Shown in pieces: positions 25,937 to 35,273 of a stretch of 64,000 nt of DNA; position 1 is the first letter of the stretch; the number at the start of each line of letters is the position of its first letter. The stretch is taken from positions 23,476 to 87,475 of the forward strand of contig NZ_JAQYWB010000019.1 of assembly GCF_030145185.1 (NCBI RefSeq), in the 5' to 3' direction. A model generated the notes under the pieces. That model was not told the DNA's origin. It made no database searches and worked only from the letters and a program-made list of their open reading frames with translations. Source of the DNA: Desulfoluna sp. (lineage in GTDB: Bacteria > Desulfobacterota > Desulfobacteria > Desulfobacterales > Desulfolunaceae). Position numbers and translations under genes: made by a program.

Positions 25937-28222
25937 ATGATCTCCATCAGCCACCCGAAGGCCAGTGATATCCTGGAACTTGCCCTCTCCCTCAGCCAGG
26001 CCACCGACGTTGAACGCCTCCTCAACGAACTGGCTGAACAAATCACCACCCTGTTCCACGCTGAAAAGGTCCGCCTCTTTGCCTTCGATGCAAAAACCCA
26101 TGAACTTCTCACAAGGTTCAAGTTCCACGACATCTACACCGGTCTGAGGTTTCCCGTCTCCAACGACACCCTGGCCGGGTATACCGCCCAGAACAAAATC
26201 GTGGTCAATGTCAATGACGTGCGGGATCCAGAGGATATCGCCAGGTACCCCGGCATGAAATACGACCCCCGCTATGAGGAAAAAACCGGCGTTCAGATAC
26301 AATCCATCCTCTCGGTTCCTCTCCTGTTAAAGGGTAAAGAGCTGATCGGAATCATTCAGCTGATCAACACCGAAGACGAGACCTCCCGTTCTCCCGACGT
26401 GGCCGACTTTTTGACCCACCTCGGCAAAATCGTATCGGCCACCCTGTTTCACCGTGACCACAGCCACCCTGGCGCAGGAAAATTCGATCTCCTGCTGAAA
26501 AAAGGGGAACTCACCACAGATGAACTGAACGAGGCCACCCGGGCGGCACGCGAGCACAGCTCAGACCCCCTGAACGGCGATGTGGTGAGCGTGCTGCTGG
26601 AGAGATTCCAGATCCCTGAAAAGGCGATGGCCGCCGCCCTCTCCCGTCACTATCTTACCGATTTCCTGTTCTTTTCCGAGACACGAATCATCTCCCCGGA
26701 CCTGTTGAAAGGGTTTAACACAACCTATTTTCGGAGTTCCTTTGCCATCCCCATTGCAAAGGAGGCGGGGACCCTCTCCCTGCTTCTGGATGACCCCCTG
26801 AACTCTGACGTGGTCAATGAGATAAAAACAACCATGATGGTGGATGAAATCAAGCTCTATGTCGGATTCAGAAAGGACATTTTAAGGTACATTGACGCCG
26901 TCGAAAGCATGATATCCCCCCATGGTGACGTTGCCTCTCTTATGGAAGCCCAACTCTCAGAGCCCATGGTGGATGAACGGGACAATGACGTTGAAGACAT
27001 CCTGAACGAAAATGCCCCCCTGGTCATCCAGGTGGTCAACAAAATGATCCTGGATGCCTGCGACAAATCGGCCTCGGACATCCACTTCGAGCCGGGCACG
27101 GGACGGGATAAGACCGTGGTACGGTTCAGATCGGACGGTGCCTGTTTTCCCTACACCGACATTTCCCCCGCCCTCTCCCAGTCTGTCCTTAATCGTATCA
27201 AACTGCTGGCCGGCCTGAAACTGGATGAACACCGCCTCCCCCAATCCGGAAAAATACGCCTGAAAAACGGCCATCAAATTATCGAATTACGGGTGGAGAT
27301 CACCCCGACGATGGGCGGAAAAGAAGACGCCGTCCTCCGCCTTCTCTCAGGAGGAGGAGGATTTTTATCACTGGATGCCCTTGATTTTTCGGACGCCAAC
27401 CGAACAGAACTGCTCAGAATCATCCGCAGGCCTTATGGAATCCTCCTGGCAGTGGGTCCCACAGGATCAGGAAAAACCACGACGCTCCACGCCCTGATCC
27501 ACATTTTAAACACCCCGGAAAAGAAAATCTGGACCGTGGAGGACCCCGTGGAAATCACCCAGAAAGGCCTGCGCCAGGTTCAGGTAAACCGCAGCATAAA
27601 AGCCGACCCGCTGGATTTTGCCCGGGCCATGCGGTCCCTTCTCCGCGCGGACCCCGATATCATCATGATCGGGGAGATGCGCGACCTGGAGACCGCAAAA
27701 ATCGCCGTGGAGGCCTCCCTCACCGGCCACCTGGTCCTGAGCACCCTGCACACCAACTCCGCCGCGGAAACCGTGACCCGCTTAACAGAAATGGGCATCG
27801 ACGCCATGAACGTCGCCGACAGCCTGCTGGGGGTTCTGGCACAACGCCTGGTACGCCTTCTCTGTGACCACTGCAAAAAGGCCTACACCCCCGCCCCCCA
27901 GGAAGTCGATGCCCTGATCAATGAGTACGGAAAGGCCCGTGCCGAAGAGCTTGGCCTTACGGACACTACGGAATTGACCCTCTACAGACCCACCGGGTGC
28001 GATTTCTGCAACAGCAGCGGTTACCGGGGAAGAGCCGGCATCCACGAACTCCTCGTGGCCACACCGGACATCAAAGACCTCGTCCACAGACAAAGCGCCT
28101 CCGGCCCCATCAAAGAGATGGCCCTCACCCAGGGAATGCGAACCCTGAAAATGGACGGAATTCGAAAAGTCATCAACGGAAAGACCACCCTTGCAGAGGT
28201 CAAAAGCGTCTGCAGTGACTAG
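25937..28222 (+). CDS. GAF-domain PilB/GspE-type assembly ATPase
   Basis: A 761-residue secretion/pilus ATPase with an added sensor domain. Residues about 15-170 form a GAF domain (LFHAEKVRLFAFDAKTHELL to ELIGIIQLINTEDE), about 180-330 an MshEN/GspE N-terminal-like region, and about 360-760 the motor. Walker A GPTGSGKTTT lies near 506, Asp-box and Walker B sequences follow (DPDIIMIGEMRDLETA), then the STLHTN His box. A zinc-binding four-Cys element is CDHCKK...GCDFC near 650 and 690. GspE/PilB proteins drive pilus or type II secretion fibre assembly; a fused GAF domain is unusual and suggests small-molecule control. PilC, PilQ and PilMNOP genes are absent from the window. Confidence 0.9.
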   Translation: MISISHPKASDILELALSLSQATDVERLLNELAEQITTLFHAEKVRLFAFDAKTHELLTRFKFHDIYTGLRFPVSNDTLAGYTAQNKIVVNVNDVRDPEDIARYPGMKYDPRYEEKTGVQIQSILSVPLLLKGKELIGIIQLINTEDETSRSPDVADFLTHLGKIVSATLFHRDHSHPGAGKFDLLLKKGELTTDELNEATRAAREHSSDPLNGDVVSVLLERFQIPEKAMAAALSRHYLTDFLFFSETRIISPDLLKGFNTTYFRSSFAIPIAKEAGTLSLLLDDPLNSDVVNEIKTTMMVDEIKLYVGFRKDILRYIDAVESMISPHGDVASLMEAQLSEPMVDERDNDVEDILNENAPLVIQVVNKMILDACDKSASDIHFEPGTGRDKTVVRFRSDGACFPYTDISPALSQSVLNRIKLLAGLKLDEHRLPQSGKIRLKNGHQIIELRVEITPTMGGKEDAVLRLLSGGGGFLSLDALDFSDANRTELLRIIRRPYGILLAVGPTGSGKTTTLHALIHILNTPEKKIWTVEDPVEITQKGLRQVQVNRSIKADPLDFARAMRSLLRADPDIIMIGEMRDLETAKIAVEASLTGHLVLSTLHTNSAAETVTRLTEMGIDAMNVADSLLGVLAQRLVRLLCDHCKKAYTPAPQEVDALINEYGKARAEELGLTDTTELTLYRPTGCDFCNSSGYRGRAGIHELLVATPDIKDLVHRQSASGPIKEMALTQGMRTLKMDGIRKVINGKTTLAEVKSVCSD

Positions 28223-28243
28223 GCCACAAACGATCAGATAACC

Positions 28244-29059
28244 TTACAAGACAGACCCCGCCTCAGCATCCATTTCAGTCAACAGCATACGGATATGACC
28301 TTTTTCGGCCTCGGCCAATGCGTAGAAGGTACCGCGCCCTTCGCCGTCCATGCCGGCTGCCAGACTGCGGTACATTTCATAGGCGGCCATTTCGATTTCA
28401 AGGGCCACCTCAAAGAGAGATTCCCAGCCCAGATCGCCGTTTTCAAGTCGCTGAAACAAAAGGGACACGCTTTCCCCCCCTTCGGCCAGGACGCCGGGAA
28501 GCGAATTAAAAAGGGCCATATTATCCGGGGCCTGAGGGTCGATGCGTTTGAGGCGGGTATGAAGGAGGTTCAGGTGGGAGATTTCCACGGCGGCGAGCCG
28601 TCTCACCAGGGCCTCAGGGCCAGCGCCTGCCATCAGCATCTCCAGCCGCTGGTAAAACCGCCACGCCCCTTTTTCAAGGTCCATGGCCGTCACCAGCATC
28701 CGGGGCAGGTCGTCATGGATGCTCACGAGTCGGATCCGGGGCAGGCCATAAGCGAGCCGGCCCATCCAGGCATCGAGACCGCCCATGAGGTTGTAGACGT
28801 CCCCCTCGGGATGGACCTTCTCCTCGAAGATCAGTGCCGTGGCAAGGGACTTGGCTCCCCGGGCACAGATAAACACGGTCTTCAGGCTGGGATCCAGCTC
28901 CCCGGCACGCGCACCGAGTTCAAGCGCCGGGATGCAGATGGAGCCTGGCATGTGCTCTGCCTCGTACTCCTCTTCCCCCCGCACGTCCACCAGGGTGTAC
29001 TCCCCTTCCCCATGCCTTTTCAAAAACCTGCCCAGCTCTTCCGGCCATAGCTGCTTCAT
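28244..29059 (-). CDS. Rhodanese / ferritin-like fusion protein
   Basis: A 271-residue fusion. Residues about 1-105 form a rhodanese domain with the active-site loop FICARGAKS (Cys about 69), able to carry persulphide sulphur. Residues about 115-268 are a rubrerythrin-like four-helix bundle with Glu and ExxH positions (AAVEISHLNLLHTRL, EKGHIRML) that could bind a di-iron centre. Such fusions occur in anaerobes and are thought to act in sulphur handling or oxidative-stress defence. It is convergent with the ATPase gene, only 21 bases apart, with no terminator visible. Confidence 0.85.
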   Translation of the reverse strand: MKQLWPEELGRFLKRHGEGEYTLVDVRGEEEYEAEHMPGSICIPALELGARAGELDPSLKTVFICARGAKSLATALIFEEKVHPEGDVYNLMGGLDAWMGRLAYGLPRIRLVSIHDDLPRMLVTAMDLEKGAWRFYQRLEMLMAGAGPEALVRRLAAVEISHLNLLHTRLKRIDPQAPDNMALFNSLPGVLAEGGESVSLLFQRLENGDLGWESLFEVALEIEMAAYEMYRSLAAGMDGEGRGTFYALAEAEKGHIRMLLTEMDAEAGSVL

Positions 29060-29096
29060 TGCATCATCCTTATGTCACCGGCACCCGAAGGTGTTG

Positions 29097-30020
29097 TCAG
29101 CTTGCATTCGATTTTTCGGTCTTCAGCTTCATGAGGGATTCGGGGATGTCCCAGCCCTCCGGGTCTTCCTGAACTTTCCAGCGTTTGTGAAACCACCACC
29201 ATTGGTTGGGGGTTTCACGAATCCAGGATTCCGCGATGCGGTTCAGCCGTTCCGTGTTATGCCGGATATTCAGGTCCCGGTCTTCATAGGGGGTTTCCAG
29301 GGCAAAGGATGGACCGACCTTGACATGGTGATACCCGGCTTTTTCTTTTCGGTTGATCACCGCCGGGATAATGGTGGCACCGGTTTCAAGGGCAAAACGC
29401 GCGGGAGCCGGGGTGGTGGATGCCAGTTGCCCGAAAAATTCACACACGATGGAACGATGCATGGCAAGATGCTGGTCGATGACCAGAGTGACAATTTTAT
29501 TTTCTGCCAGCAGCTCTTTAATGTAATTTTTGGTTCCGTTGCGGGAAATAATGGTCACACCGGTATTCTCACGCACCATGGAGATAAACGCTTCCGCGTT
29601 TTTACTCATGGCTTTCACGACCACTGCGATGGGAGCACCCCGCATGGCCATGGAACACCCGCCGATATCCACGTTGTCAAGGTGGGTCGCCACCAGAATG
29701 ACCCCCTTCCCACGCGCAAGGGCCGCGTCAACATGTTCCCACCCGTCAATCTGAACCAATTTTTTATTTTCTTCGAGGGACATGTGAGGGATACGAAGAA
29801 TTTCCATAATATACATGCAAAAATTCGAATACAGTTCCCGAATCATCTGCTTCTGTTGCGTCGCCGAGAGTTCATGCCCGAGTGCACGGTTGATATTCTG
29901 CAACGCCAATTTTCTTCGGACCGGGATGATATTGAACCAGACCCACCCAAGACAGCGTCCCAAGGCCATGGCCCACGATAAAGGTAAGAATGCGATGAAT
30001 CGACTGAACAAATTTAACAT
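29097..30020 (-). CDS. LpxL/HtrB-type lysophospholipid (lipid A) acyltransferase
   Basis: A 307-residue inner-membrane enzyme that adds a secondary acyl chain to lipid A or a related lipid. The N-terminal segment FIAFLPLSWAMALGRCLGWV is a membrane helix. The HX4D motif is ATHLDNVD (about residues 110-117); the typical family form is THxxNWE, so this member has Asp in place of Glu. Later blocks are TLVIDQH and TTPAPARFALETGATIIPAV. It implies a Gram-negative outer membrane. The gene is not linked to other lipid A genes here. Confidence 0.87.
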   Translation of the reverse strand: MLNLFSRFIAFLPLSWAMALGRCLGWVWFNIIPVRRKLALQNINRALGHELSATQQKQMIRELYSNFCMYIMEILRIPHMSLEENKKLVQIDGWEHVDAALARGKGVILVATHLDNVDIGGCSMAMRGAPIAVVVKAMSKNAEAFISMVRENTGVTIISRNGTKNYIKELLAENKIVTLVIDQHLAMHRSIVCEFFGQLASTTPAPARFALETGATIIPAVINRKEKAGYHHVKVGPSFALETPYEDRDLNIRHNTERLNRIAESWIRETPNQWWWFHKRWKVQEDPEGWDIPESLMKLKTEKSNAS

Positions 30021-30755
30021 GTATAATAATACCTTCTATGCTTTATATTCTGGTCCAACCCCCGAGATGGGGAAAAGAGAGCGGCCCTTATGGACGAAAG
30101 ACAAAAAGAATCAAGCGGTCATCATGAACCGCTCACTCTTCAATTATTTTAGCTAGTATATTCCAAGCCTATCGGCTTTAGCAAGATTTTTTGTCACTGA
30201 TCCGTGCCCATGAAAATAAGGAGAATCACCAAAAATTATTCGCACCTCAGCACGTAAAACGGCCCTCCCCACCCGCAGCGGCCTCTGCCTCAATAACTTG
30301 GTTCCATGGATACGCCCCCCGATCATTTCATCTTTCCCCATTCAAAAACAAGGCAAGACCCTTCAATCAATGAACCGGCCGATTTTAGACATTCCCCATG
30401 GATGTTCTCGTTTCCATTGCGATCCGTCAGGCTCCCGCCGGCACCGGTAAACGCTCCCCCAAATCAGGAGGCGGGGCTGTCTCCTCTGAAGAAGAATCGG
30501 GTGTTTGAAAAACACAAAATGTCATTTTCGGTTTTCTGTTCAATTTTCTCATCCTTTGACTAACCGACCCTTCGGACTCTTTTCCTGCCTCAAGATTTCA
30601 CTCATGCTGCCGATAGTATCAGAAAATAGACGTGACTCTCTGTTTCTAAAACCAGTCAACACGATGGCTGTATGTTCCGAAAAAAATATCCCCGGGAGGG
30701 GAGTACCGTCACAATAACGCTGCCCTTCAAATTGATTTCTAAACCTGGAGTATCC
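30021..30755. other. Intergenic region upstream of the HD-GYP gene
   Basis: About 735 bases between divergent genes. No open frame here has a family resemblance or a good ribosome-binding site, and no dispersed-repeat copy is seen. It presumably holds the promoters of the acyltransferase and the HD-GYP gene. Confidence 0.4.
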
Positions 30756-31790
30756 ATGGACTTCTACACGTTGATGATCAGCTTTTTTATTCTTTCAGGT
30801 GCAGGAATAATGATATACAGCATCCGGCAGTTTCGAAGCACAATTCAACTGCTGCAAGCCTTTTATATTCGCAAAAGCAAAAAGTTATCGCGGATGATCA
30901 CGCTTCACCTGACGATGATGGCATTCTTTTTCTTCGGCTACATCGGCTTTTTATTCTTTTTTCTCGCAGGCGCCGACACGGGGATTGAGCTCATCACGGC
31001 GCTGGTCTTTTTTTGGGGAGCGATTTTTGTGGCCATGGGCAACGGCATTCACAAAGGGATGCTCAGCACCATCCAGGAAAGCTACAAGAGCACGGTGAGC
31101 ATCAGCATCGCGCTGAAAGAGGAGCAGGAAAAACTCCTCACCATCAACCGTCAGCTGCTCCAGACCGAAGACGTCACCATCCTGGCCCTGGCCTATCAGG
31201 CGGAACTCCGCGATGGGGAAACCGGTCGCCACGTCACCCGCGCTGCGGAATACACAGGCATCATTGCCCGGCAATTAAAAAAGGACTCCACCCAATCCTC
31301 TTATCTTACAGATCAGTATATCGTGGATTTGGTGAAGTCCGCCCCGCTCCACGATATCGGCAAGGTCGCCATCCCGGATCAGATTCTCCAGAAAAAAGGG
31401 CCGTTCATTCCCCAGGAATTTGAGATCATGAAACAGCACTGCCAATATGGCGCCGATATCATCTGCAAAGCCCAGGAGAAACTTAAATTCCGCTCCTTTC
31501 TCACGATTGCCGTTCAGCTCACCTTGTCCCATCATGAAAAATGGGACGGCAGCGGTTACCCGGCGGGGCTGGCCGGCAAAAGCATTCCCCTCTCCGCCCG
31601 AATCATGGCACTGGCCGACGTCTACGATGCGTTGAGGACGAAAAGGTATTACAAAGAGGCCTTCTCCCACGAAACGTCCTGCCAGATTATCAGGGAGGAG
31701 CGGGGCAGACATTTCGACCCCGAAATCGTGGAGGCCTTTTTTGCCGTTGAAAAAGAATTCGAGCGCATCTCCCTCGAACAGGCGGATTGA
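30756..31790 (+). CDS. Membrane HD-GYP domain protein
   Basis: A 344-residue protein with two or three N-terminal helices (about 4-25, 50-75 and 82-100) joined through a short coiled coil (LKEEQEKLLTINRQLLQTED) to an HD-GYP domain. HD-GYP enzymes are cyclic-di-GMP phosphodiesterases. Catalytic and metal residues are present: RHVTRAAEY near 178, HDIGKVAIPD near 206, and HHEKWDGSGYPAGL near 265, with ADVYDAL after it. All residues needed for activity appear intact. Start: ATG 30756 with GGAG six bases upstream; an earlier in-frame ATG has no such signal. Confidence 0.9.
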   Translation: MDFYTLMISFFILSGAGIMIYSIRQFRSTIQLLQAFYIRKSKKLSRMITLHLTMMAFFFFGYIGFLFFFLAGADTGIELITALVFFWGAIFVAMGNGIHKGMLSTIQESYKSTVSISIALKEEQEKLLTINRQLLQTEDVTILALAYQAELRDGETGRHVTRAAEYTGIIARQLKKDSTQSSYLTDQYIVDLVKSAPLHDIGKVAIPDQILQKKGPFIPQEFEIMKQHCQYGADIICKAQEKLKFRSFLTIAVQLTLSHHEKWDGSGYPAGLAGKSIPLSARIMALADVYDALRTKRYYKEAFSHETSCQIIREERGRHFDPEIVEAFFAVEKEFERISLEQAD

Positions 31791-31882
31791 CCGGCGAGCC
31801 GAGATCATGAAGCATGCCGAGCGGGCGAAACCGCACGTGCCCCTTTTCAGACTCATCATGGGTTACCCGCAGACGGGATCGA

Positions 31883-33037
31883 TCAGATAAACTGGGTCAT
31901 GAGCTGGGTAATGACCTCGTCCACGTTCTCGGGCGTAATGGCGTACTGCCGGCACGTCGCCTCCACCTGCTTCATATGGGCAGACCCCTGCATTCCCCCG
32001 ATGCCGTGAAACAGCCCCAGTCTCCGCCCCACCTGGTAATGCATCTTCTCAACCGGGGCCATGGCAAGGAAGGCTCGGATCTTTTCGCACATCGCCTCCC
32101 GGTCCTCGGGAAAGCGCCCCTCCACATCCTGAAACAGGTTCAGGATATGATCGCTGGCAAGGGTGCTGGTAATCTCCCCCAGCGACTCCAGGAAGAGAAG
32201 GATCTCCCCGGCAGCCTGCTCGTCGGTGATTTTTTCAAAGCGCCCCTCTTTCCAATCCGTGTAGAGCTCGGTGTGACCGGGGATGGCAAGGGTCCGAAGC
32301 CGAATATAATCGGGGTTGATCTGCGTGAGGGCATCGGCGGTCTCCAGGGCGTGCTCCCGGGAAAGCGCCTTGCCCCCCAGACCGGGCATGACATACTCGG
32401 AAAGCTCCATGCCCGCTCGCTTCACCTTCTGGCCCCCTTCGATATGCATGGCCTTGGTAGACCCCTTTTTCATCTGTTTCAAGACCGCATCGGAGCCGGA
32501 TTCCATGCCGATATGAATCCGGTTAAGCCCCGCCGCACACATACGGGTGAGATGTGCGTCGCTGATGCGGGCGACGGTGTGGGACCGTGCATACGAAGTA
32601 ATCCGATACGCCCATGGAAAAACCTCTCTCATGTACTCCAGAACCCGAATCAGATCTTCCGGCTTGACGATGAGGCTGTTGGCATCCTGAAGGAACACCG
32701 ACTTCATCCGCCCCCGGCTCCAGTTGACGGCCGCCTGAAATGCATAGATATCCCCCCCGCTCACCGTCTGCTGAACCCCCTCGATGTCTTGACGCGTCAC
32801 CCGACCCTTTTCTGCCAGCACCTCATGGAGGGGAAGTGCATACCGGGCCACGGCATCGATATCCCGGATCACATCCTCCACCGACCTCAGGGAAAAGGAC
32901 GCCCCTTTATACACCGGGCAGAAGGTGCAACGGTTCCACGGGCAGTTCCGCGACACGCGAATCAACAGGCTCGCGGCCTCACTCGGAGGCCGGATGGGCC
33001 CCTGCTCAAAACCTTCATACTCACAGGTTGTCTTCAT
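31883..33037 (-). CDS. Radical SAM protein with CX4CX2C motif
   Basis: A 384-residue radical SAM enzyme of unknown reaction. Near residue 32 it reads NCPWNRCTFCPV, giving CX4CX2C spacing rather than the usual CX3CX2C. The remaining features of an Elp3/HemN-like barrel are there: SVFLQDANSLIVKPEDLI, NRIHIGMESGSDAVLKQMKKG and LGGKALSREHALETA. No B12-binding domain or extra Cys-rich C-terminus is visible. It is convergent with the HD-GYP gene and does not share an operon with any neighbour. Confidence 0.85.
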   Translation of the reverse strand: MKTTCEYEGFEQGPIRPPSEAASLLIRVSRNCPWNRCTFCPVYKGASFSLRSVEDVIRDIDAVARYALPLHEVLAEKGRVTRQDIEGVQQTVSGGDIYAFQAAVNWSRGRMKSVFLQDANSLIVKPEDLIRVLEYMREVFPWAYRITSYARSHTVARISDAHLTRMCAAGLNRIHIGMESGSDAVLKQMKKGSTKAMHIEGGQKVKRAGMELSEYVMPGLGGKALSREHALETADALTQINPDYIRLRTLAIPGHTELYTDWKEGRFEKITDEQAAGEILLFLESLGEITSTLASDHILNLFQDVEGRFPEDREAMCEKIRAFLAMAPVEKMHYQVGRRLGLFHGIGGMQGSAHMKQVEATCRQYAITPENVDEVITQLMTQFI

Positions 33038-33469
33038 CGTATCCTCACTTTTCTGTCCAGAGTCATCATCAATACACTAATGTAGACATCCCTGACGAGA
33101 ATGCAACGCGCCAGAAACAAATGCCCTTGCCATTTGAATCGAGGAGCCCCCCGCGAAAACGAACAGACGACGGCTTCCCGAGCCGATTATTATTCCATAA
33201 TATGGATATTCATTTAATATATTGCACAGTATGGAATTATGTGCTTAAAAAGAAATCGACTGAAAAGGTACCACCCCACGGAAGCAGCACAGCATATGAG
33301 GTCTCCTCTGGATGATTTTTTCTGCCCTGAAAAATAACACCGTTCATATGCTGAACAGGAAAAGGGAAGGCCACTCTGAGAACAACCCCCACACCCGGGC
33401 TTCCCGATCTCTGACCTTCATTTTCACAGGAAAGCCCCAACACGTCACATTTAAATATGGAGAGTCATT
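33038..33469. other. Intergenic region upstream of the corrinoid gene
   Basis: No gene seen, and no cobalamin-riboswitch-like conserved boxes were recognised despite the B12-dependent downstream gene. A weak AT-rich stretch at 33180-33240 could carry a promoter. Confidence 0.4.
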
Positions 33470-34102
33470 ATGTCTGATTTGAATGCCATCACTGAAGCCC
33501 TTATTTCCGGCGACCTCGATACCCTGACAACCCAGGTCAAAGCAGCCCTGGACCAGGGAACCTCTGCCAGTGATATCCTGAGCCAGGGCCTTATTAAAGG
33601 CATGGGCATCGTAGGCGAACGCATGGAGTCCGGTGCGATGTTCATCCCGGAGGTCCTGATGTCGGCCCACTGCATGGGAACAGCCGTAGAGATCCTGACC
33701 CCCCTGCTTGCTGCCGGAGAGGCGTCCTCAGCCGGTCGCGTGGTCATGGGCACCGTGAAAGGAGATCTCCACGATATCGGAAAAAATCTCGTGGTGATGA
33801 TGCTTGAGAGCGTGGGATTTGAAGTCACGGACTTGGGCGTCGACGTGGACGCGGACACCTTCCTGAAAGCCATCGAAGAGCACAAACCCCAGATCGTCGG
33901 CCTCTCCGCACTGCTAACCACGACCATGCCCATGATGCGCGAGACAGTCAATAAAATCAGCTCACAGACGGACAGAAAGGCCCTGAAAATAATGATCGGT
34001 GGAGCCCCCGTTGACCAGGCTTTTGCCGACGAGATCGGTGCCGACGGGTATGCCTCCGATGCCGGTTCCGCCAGCAAACTGGCCAAAGCCCTTCTCAACT
34101 AA
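33470..34102 (+). CDS. Corrinoid (B12-binding) methyltransferase component
   Basis: A 210-residue MtaC/MtmC/MttC-type corrinoid protein. The N-terminal helical cap (residues about 1-85) ends in MFIPEVLMSAHCM, then the Rossmann-like B12 domain has GTVKGDLHDIGKNLVVMML, where His in DxHxxG is the lower cobalt ligand, followed by GLSALLTTTMP and the GGAPV loop. The protein shuttles a methyl group between a substrate-specific methyltransferase and the C1 pool. Directly downstream is a pterin-binding methyltransferase, so transfer to or from tetrahydrofolate is likely. No MtaB/MttB-type substrate enzyme is nearby. Confidence 0.92.
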   Translation: MSDLNAITEALISGDLDTLTTQVKAALDQGTSASDILSQGLIKGMGIVGERMESGAMFIPEVLMSAHCMGTAVEILTPLLAAGEASSAGRVVMGTVKGDLHDIGKNLVVMMLESVGFEVTDLGVDVDADTFLKAIEEHKPQIVGLSALLTTTMPMMRETVNKISSQTDRKALKIMIGGAPVDQAFADEIGADGYASDAGSASKLAKALLN

Positions 34103-34118
34103 TCGGAACCTCAGGATG

Positions 34119-34149
34119 GCCTCGCAACACCGATGTCATGTTGCGAGGC
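34119..34149 (+). promoter_or_regulatory. Intercistronic hairpin between the corrinoid and methyltransferase genes
   Basis: GCCTCGCAAC pairs perfectly with GTTGCGAGGC across an 11-base loop. There is no T tract, so a role in mRNA stability or in setting the ratio of the two products is more likely than termination. Confidence 0.5.
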
Positions 34150-34182
34150 GCTCAACAAGGCACTACATATTAAGGAGACGCC

Positions 34183-34983
34183 ATGTTTACCGTTATCGGA
34201 GAACGCATCAACACCACCCTTAAAAAAGTAAAGGCCGCCACCGCTGAACGCGATGCTGCCTACATCCGAGGCGATGTGCAAAAACAGCAGGCTGCCGGAG
34301 CCACCTACATCGACGTCAACGCAGGCGCCCGCATCGGCCACGAAGAAGACGATATGCAATGGCTTCTTTCCGTGGTCAAAGAGGCGACCCGGCTCCCCTT
34401 ATGCCTCGACAGCCCCGACCCGGCCATCCTGGAGATGGCTTACGGCATGGTCGATCAGCCCCCGATGATCAACTCCATCAGCCTCGAAAAAGATCGTTTT
34501 GACCCGATGATCCATTTTCTTAAAGGCAAAGAGTGCCGCATCATCGCCTTGTGCATGGATGACTCTGGAATGCCCAAGGACGTAGACGACATCTTTTCCC
34601 GGGCCAAAACCCTGGTCGAAGAGTTGGAAGGCATTGGCTTTAAACGAAATGACATCTTTATCGATCCGCTGATTCAGCCCATAAGCGTGGCGGCCGAAAA
34701 CGGCACCATGGCCATGGATGCGGTGGAAAAAATCATGACGGAGCTCAAAGGGGTTCACACCACCGGCGGCCTCTCCAACATCTCCTATGGCCTGCCCCAA
34801 CGCAAAGTGGTCAACCGTATCTTCCTGTCCATGATGATGGCACGTGGCTTTGACTCCGCCATCATGGACCCTCTGGACACCGAGATCATGGCGGTCCTGA
34901 AGACCTCAACCATGATCCTGGGCCAGGACAACTTCTGCATGAATTACCTGAAAGCCGTTCGGGCAGGATCGATCATCGCCTGA
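34183..34983 (+). CDS. Methyltetrahydrofolate:corrinoid methyltransferase (AcsE/MtrH-like pterin-binding enzyme)
   Basis: A 266-residue pterin-binding TIM barrel like AcsE or the MtvA/MtgA group. It starts VIGERINTT, then GATYIDVNAGAR (residues about 39-50), PLCLDSPDP, the IFIDPLIQP block and TTGGLSNISYGLP, which together line the methyl-H4folate pocket. AcsE moves the methyl of methyl-H4folate to a corrinoid protein in the Wood-Ljungdahl pathway; MtgA-type enzymes run the other way in glycine-betaine demethylation. The partner corrinoid protein is encoded 80 bases upstream. The direction of transfer cannot be decided from the window. Confidence 0.9.
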   Translation: MFTVIGERINTTLKKVKAATAERDAAYIRGDVQKQQAAGATYIDVNAGARIGHEEDDMQWLLSVVKEATRLPLCLDSPDPAILEMAYGMVDQPPMINSISLEKDRFDPMIHFLKGKECRIIALCMDDSGMPKDVDDIFSRAKTLVEELEGIGFKRNDIFIDPLIQPISVAAENGTMAMDAVEKIMTELKGVHTTGGLSNISYGLPQRKVVNRIFLSMMMARGFDSAIMDPLDTEIMAVLKTSTMILGQDNFCMNYLKAVRAGSIIA

Positions 34984-34998
34984 GAAACGACCCCTCTC

Positions 34999-35026
34999 GC
35001 GGATCGTTCACGAGTCGAGTGGCATC
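34999..35026. repeat. Decayed family-1 end
   Basis: GGAT..TTCACGAGTCGAGTG resembles the left end of family-1 elements (GGATATTTCACGAGTCGAGTG in the copy at 59943). Only one end is recognisable, and it lies just after the methyltransferase gene. The rest of this 290-base gap shows no gene. Confidence 0.4.
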
Positions 35027-35273
35027 CGCCAAAAGGGTCACCGGTAAAGCACTGTATTTCGAGCCCCACGGATCCACCGAAGGGTCGCCTGCTCTGCATG
35101 CGGCCCTTCCCCGGTTCTGAACGTTCCGAGGGGACAATCCCGCCCTCTCTGACGACGGCCCACGCAAGGCACACTTTGACAAACAACCAGGGCCTGACAT
35201 ATGATCGCGGTGATGGTGCATCGTCAGCAGCGACAAAGCGATGCCGTGATTTGAACCAGACAATTGGGTACCC

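Noticed and set aside
28839..29981. 380-codon plus-strand frame spanning two minus-strand genes
   Set aside because: It crosses two supported genes and their gap and has no recognisable protein features.
31814..33085. 423-codon plus-strand frame opposite the radical SAM gene
   Set aside because: No domain is visible, and composition (His, Pro and Arg rich) is typical of antisense frames in this genome.
33038..33469. Cobalamin riboswitch before the corrinoid gene
   Set aside because: No conserved B12-box or stem pattern could be found in the 432-base leader.
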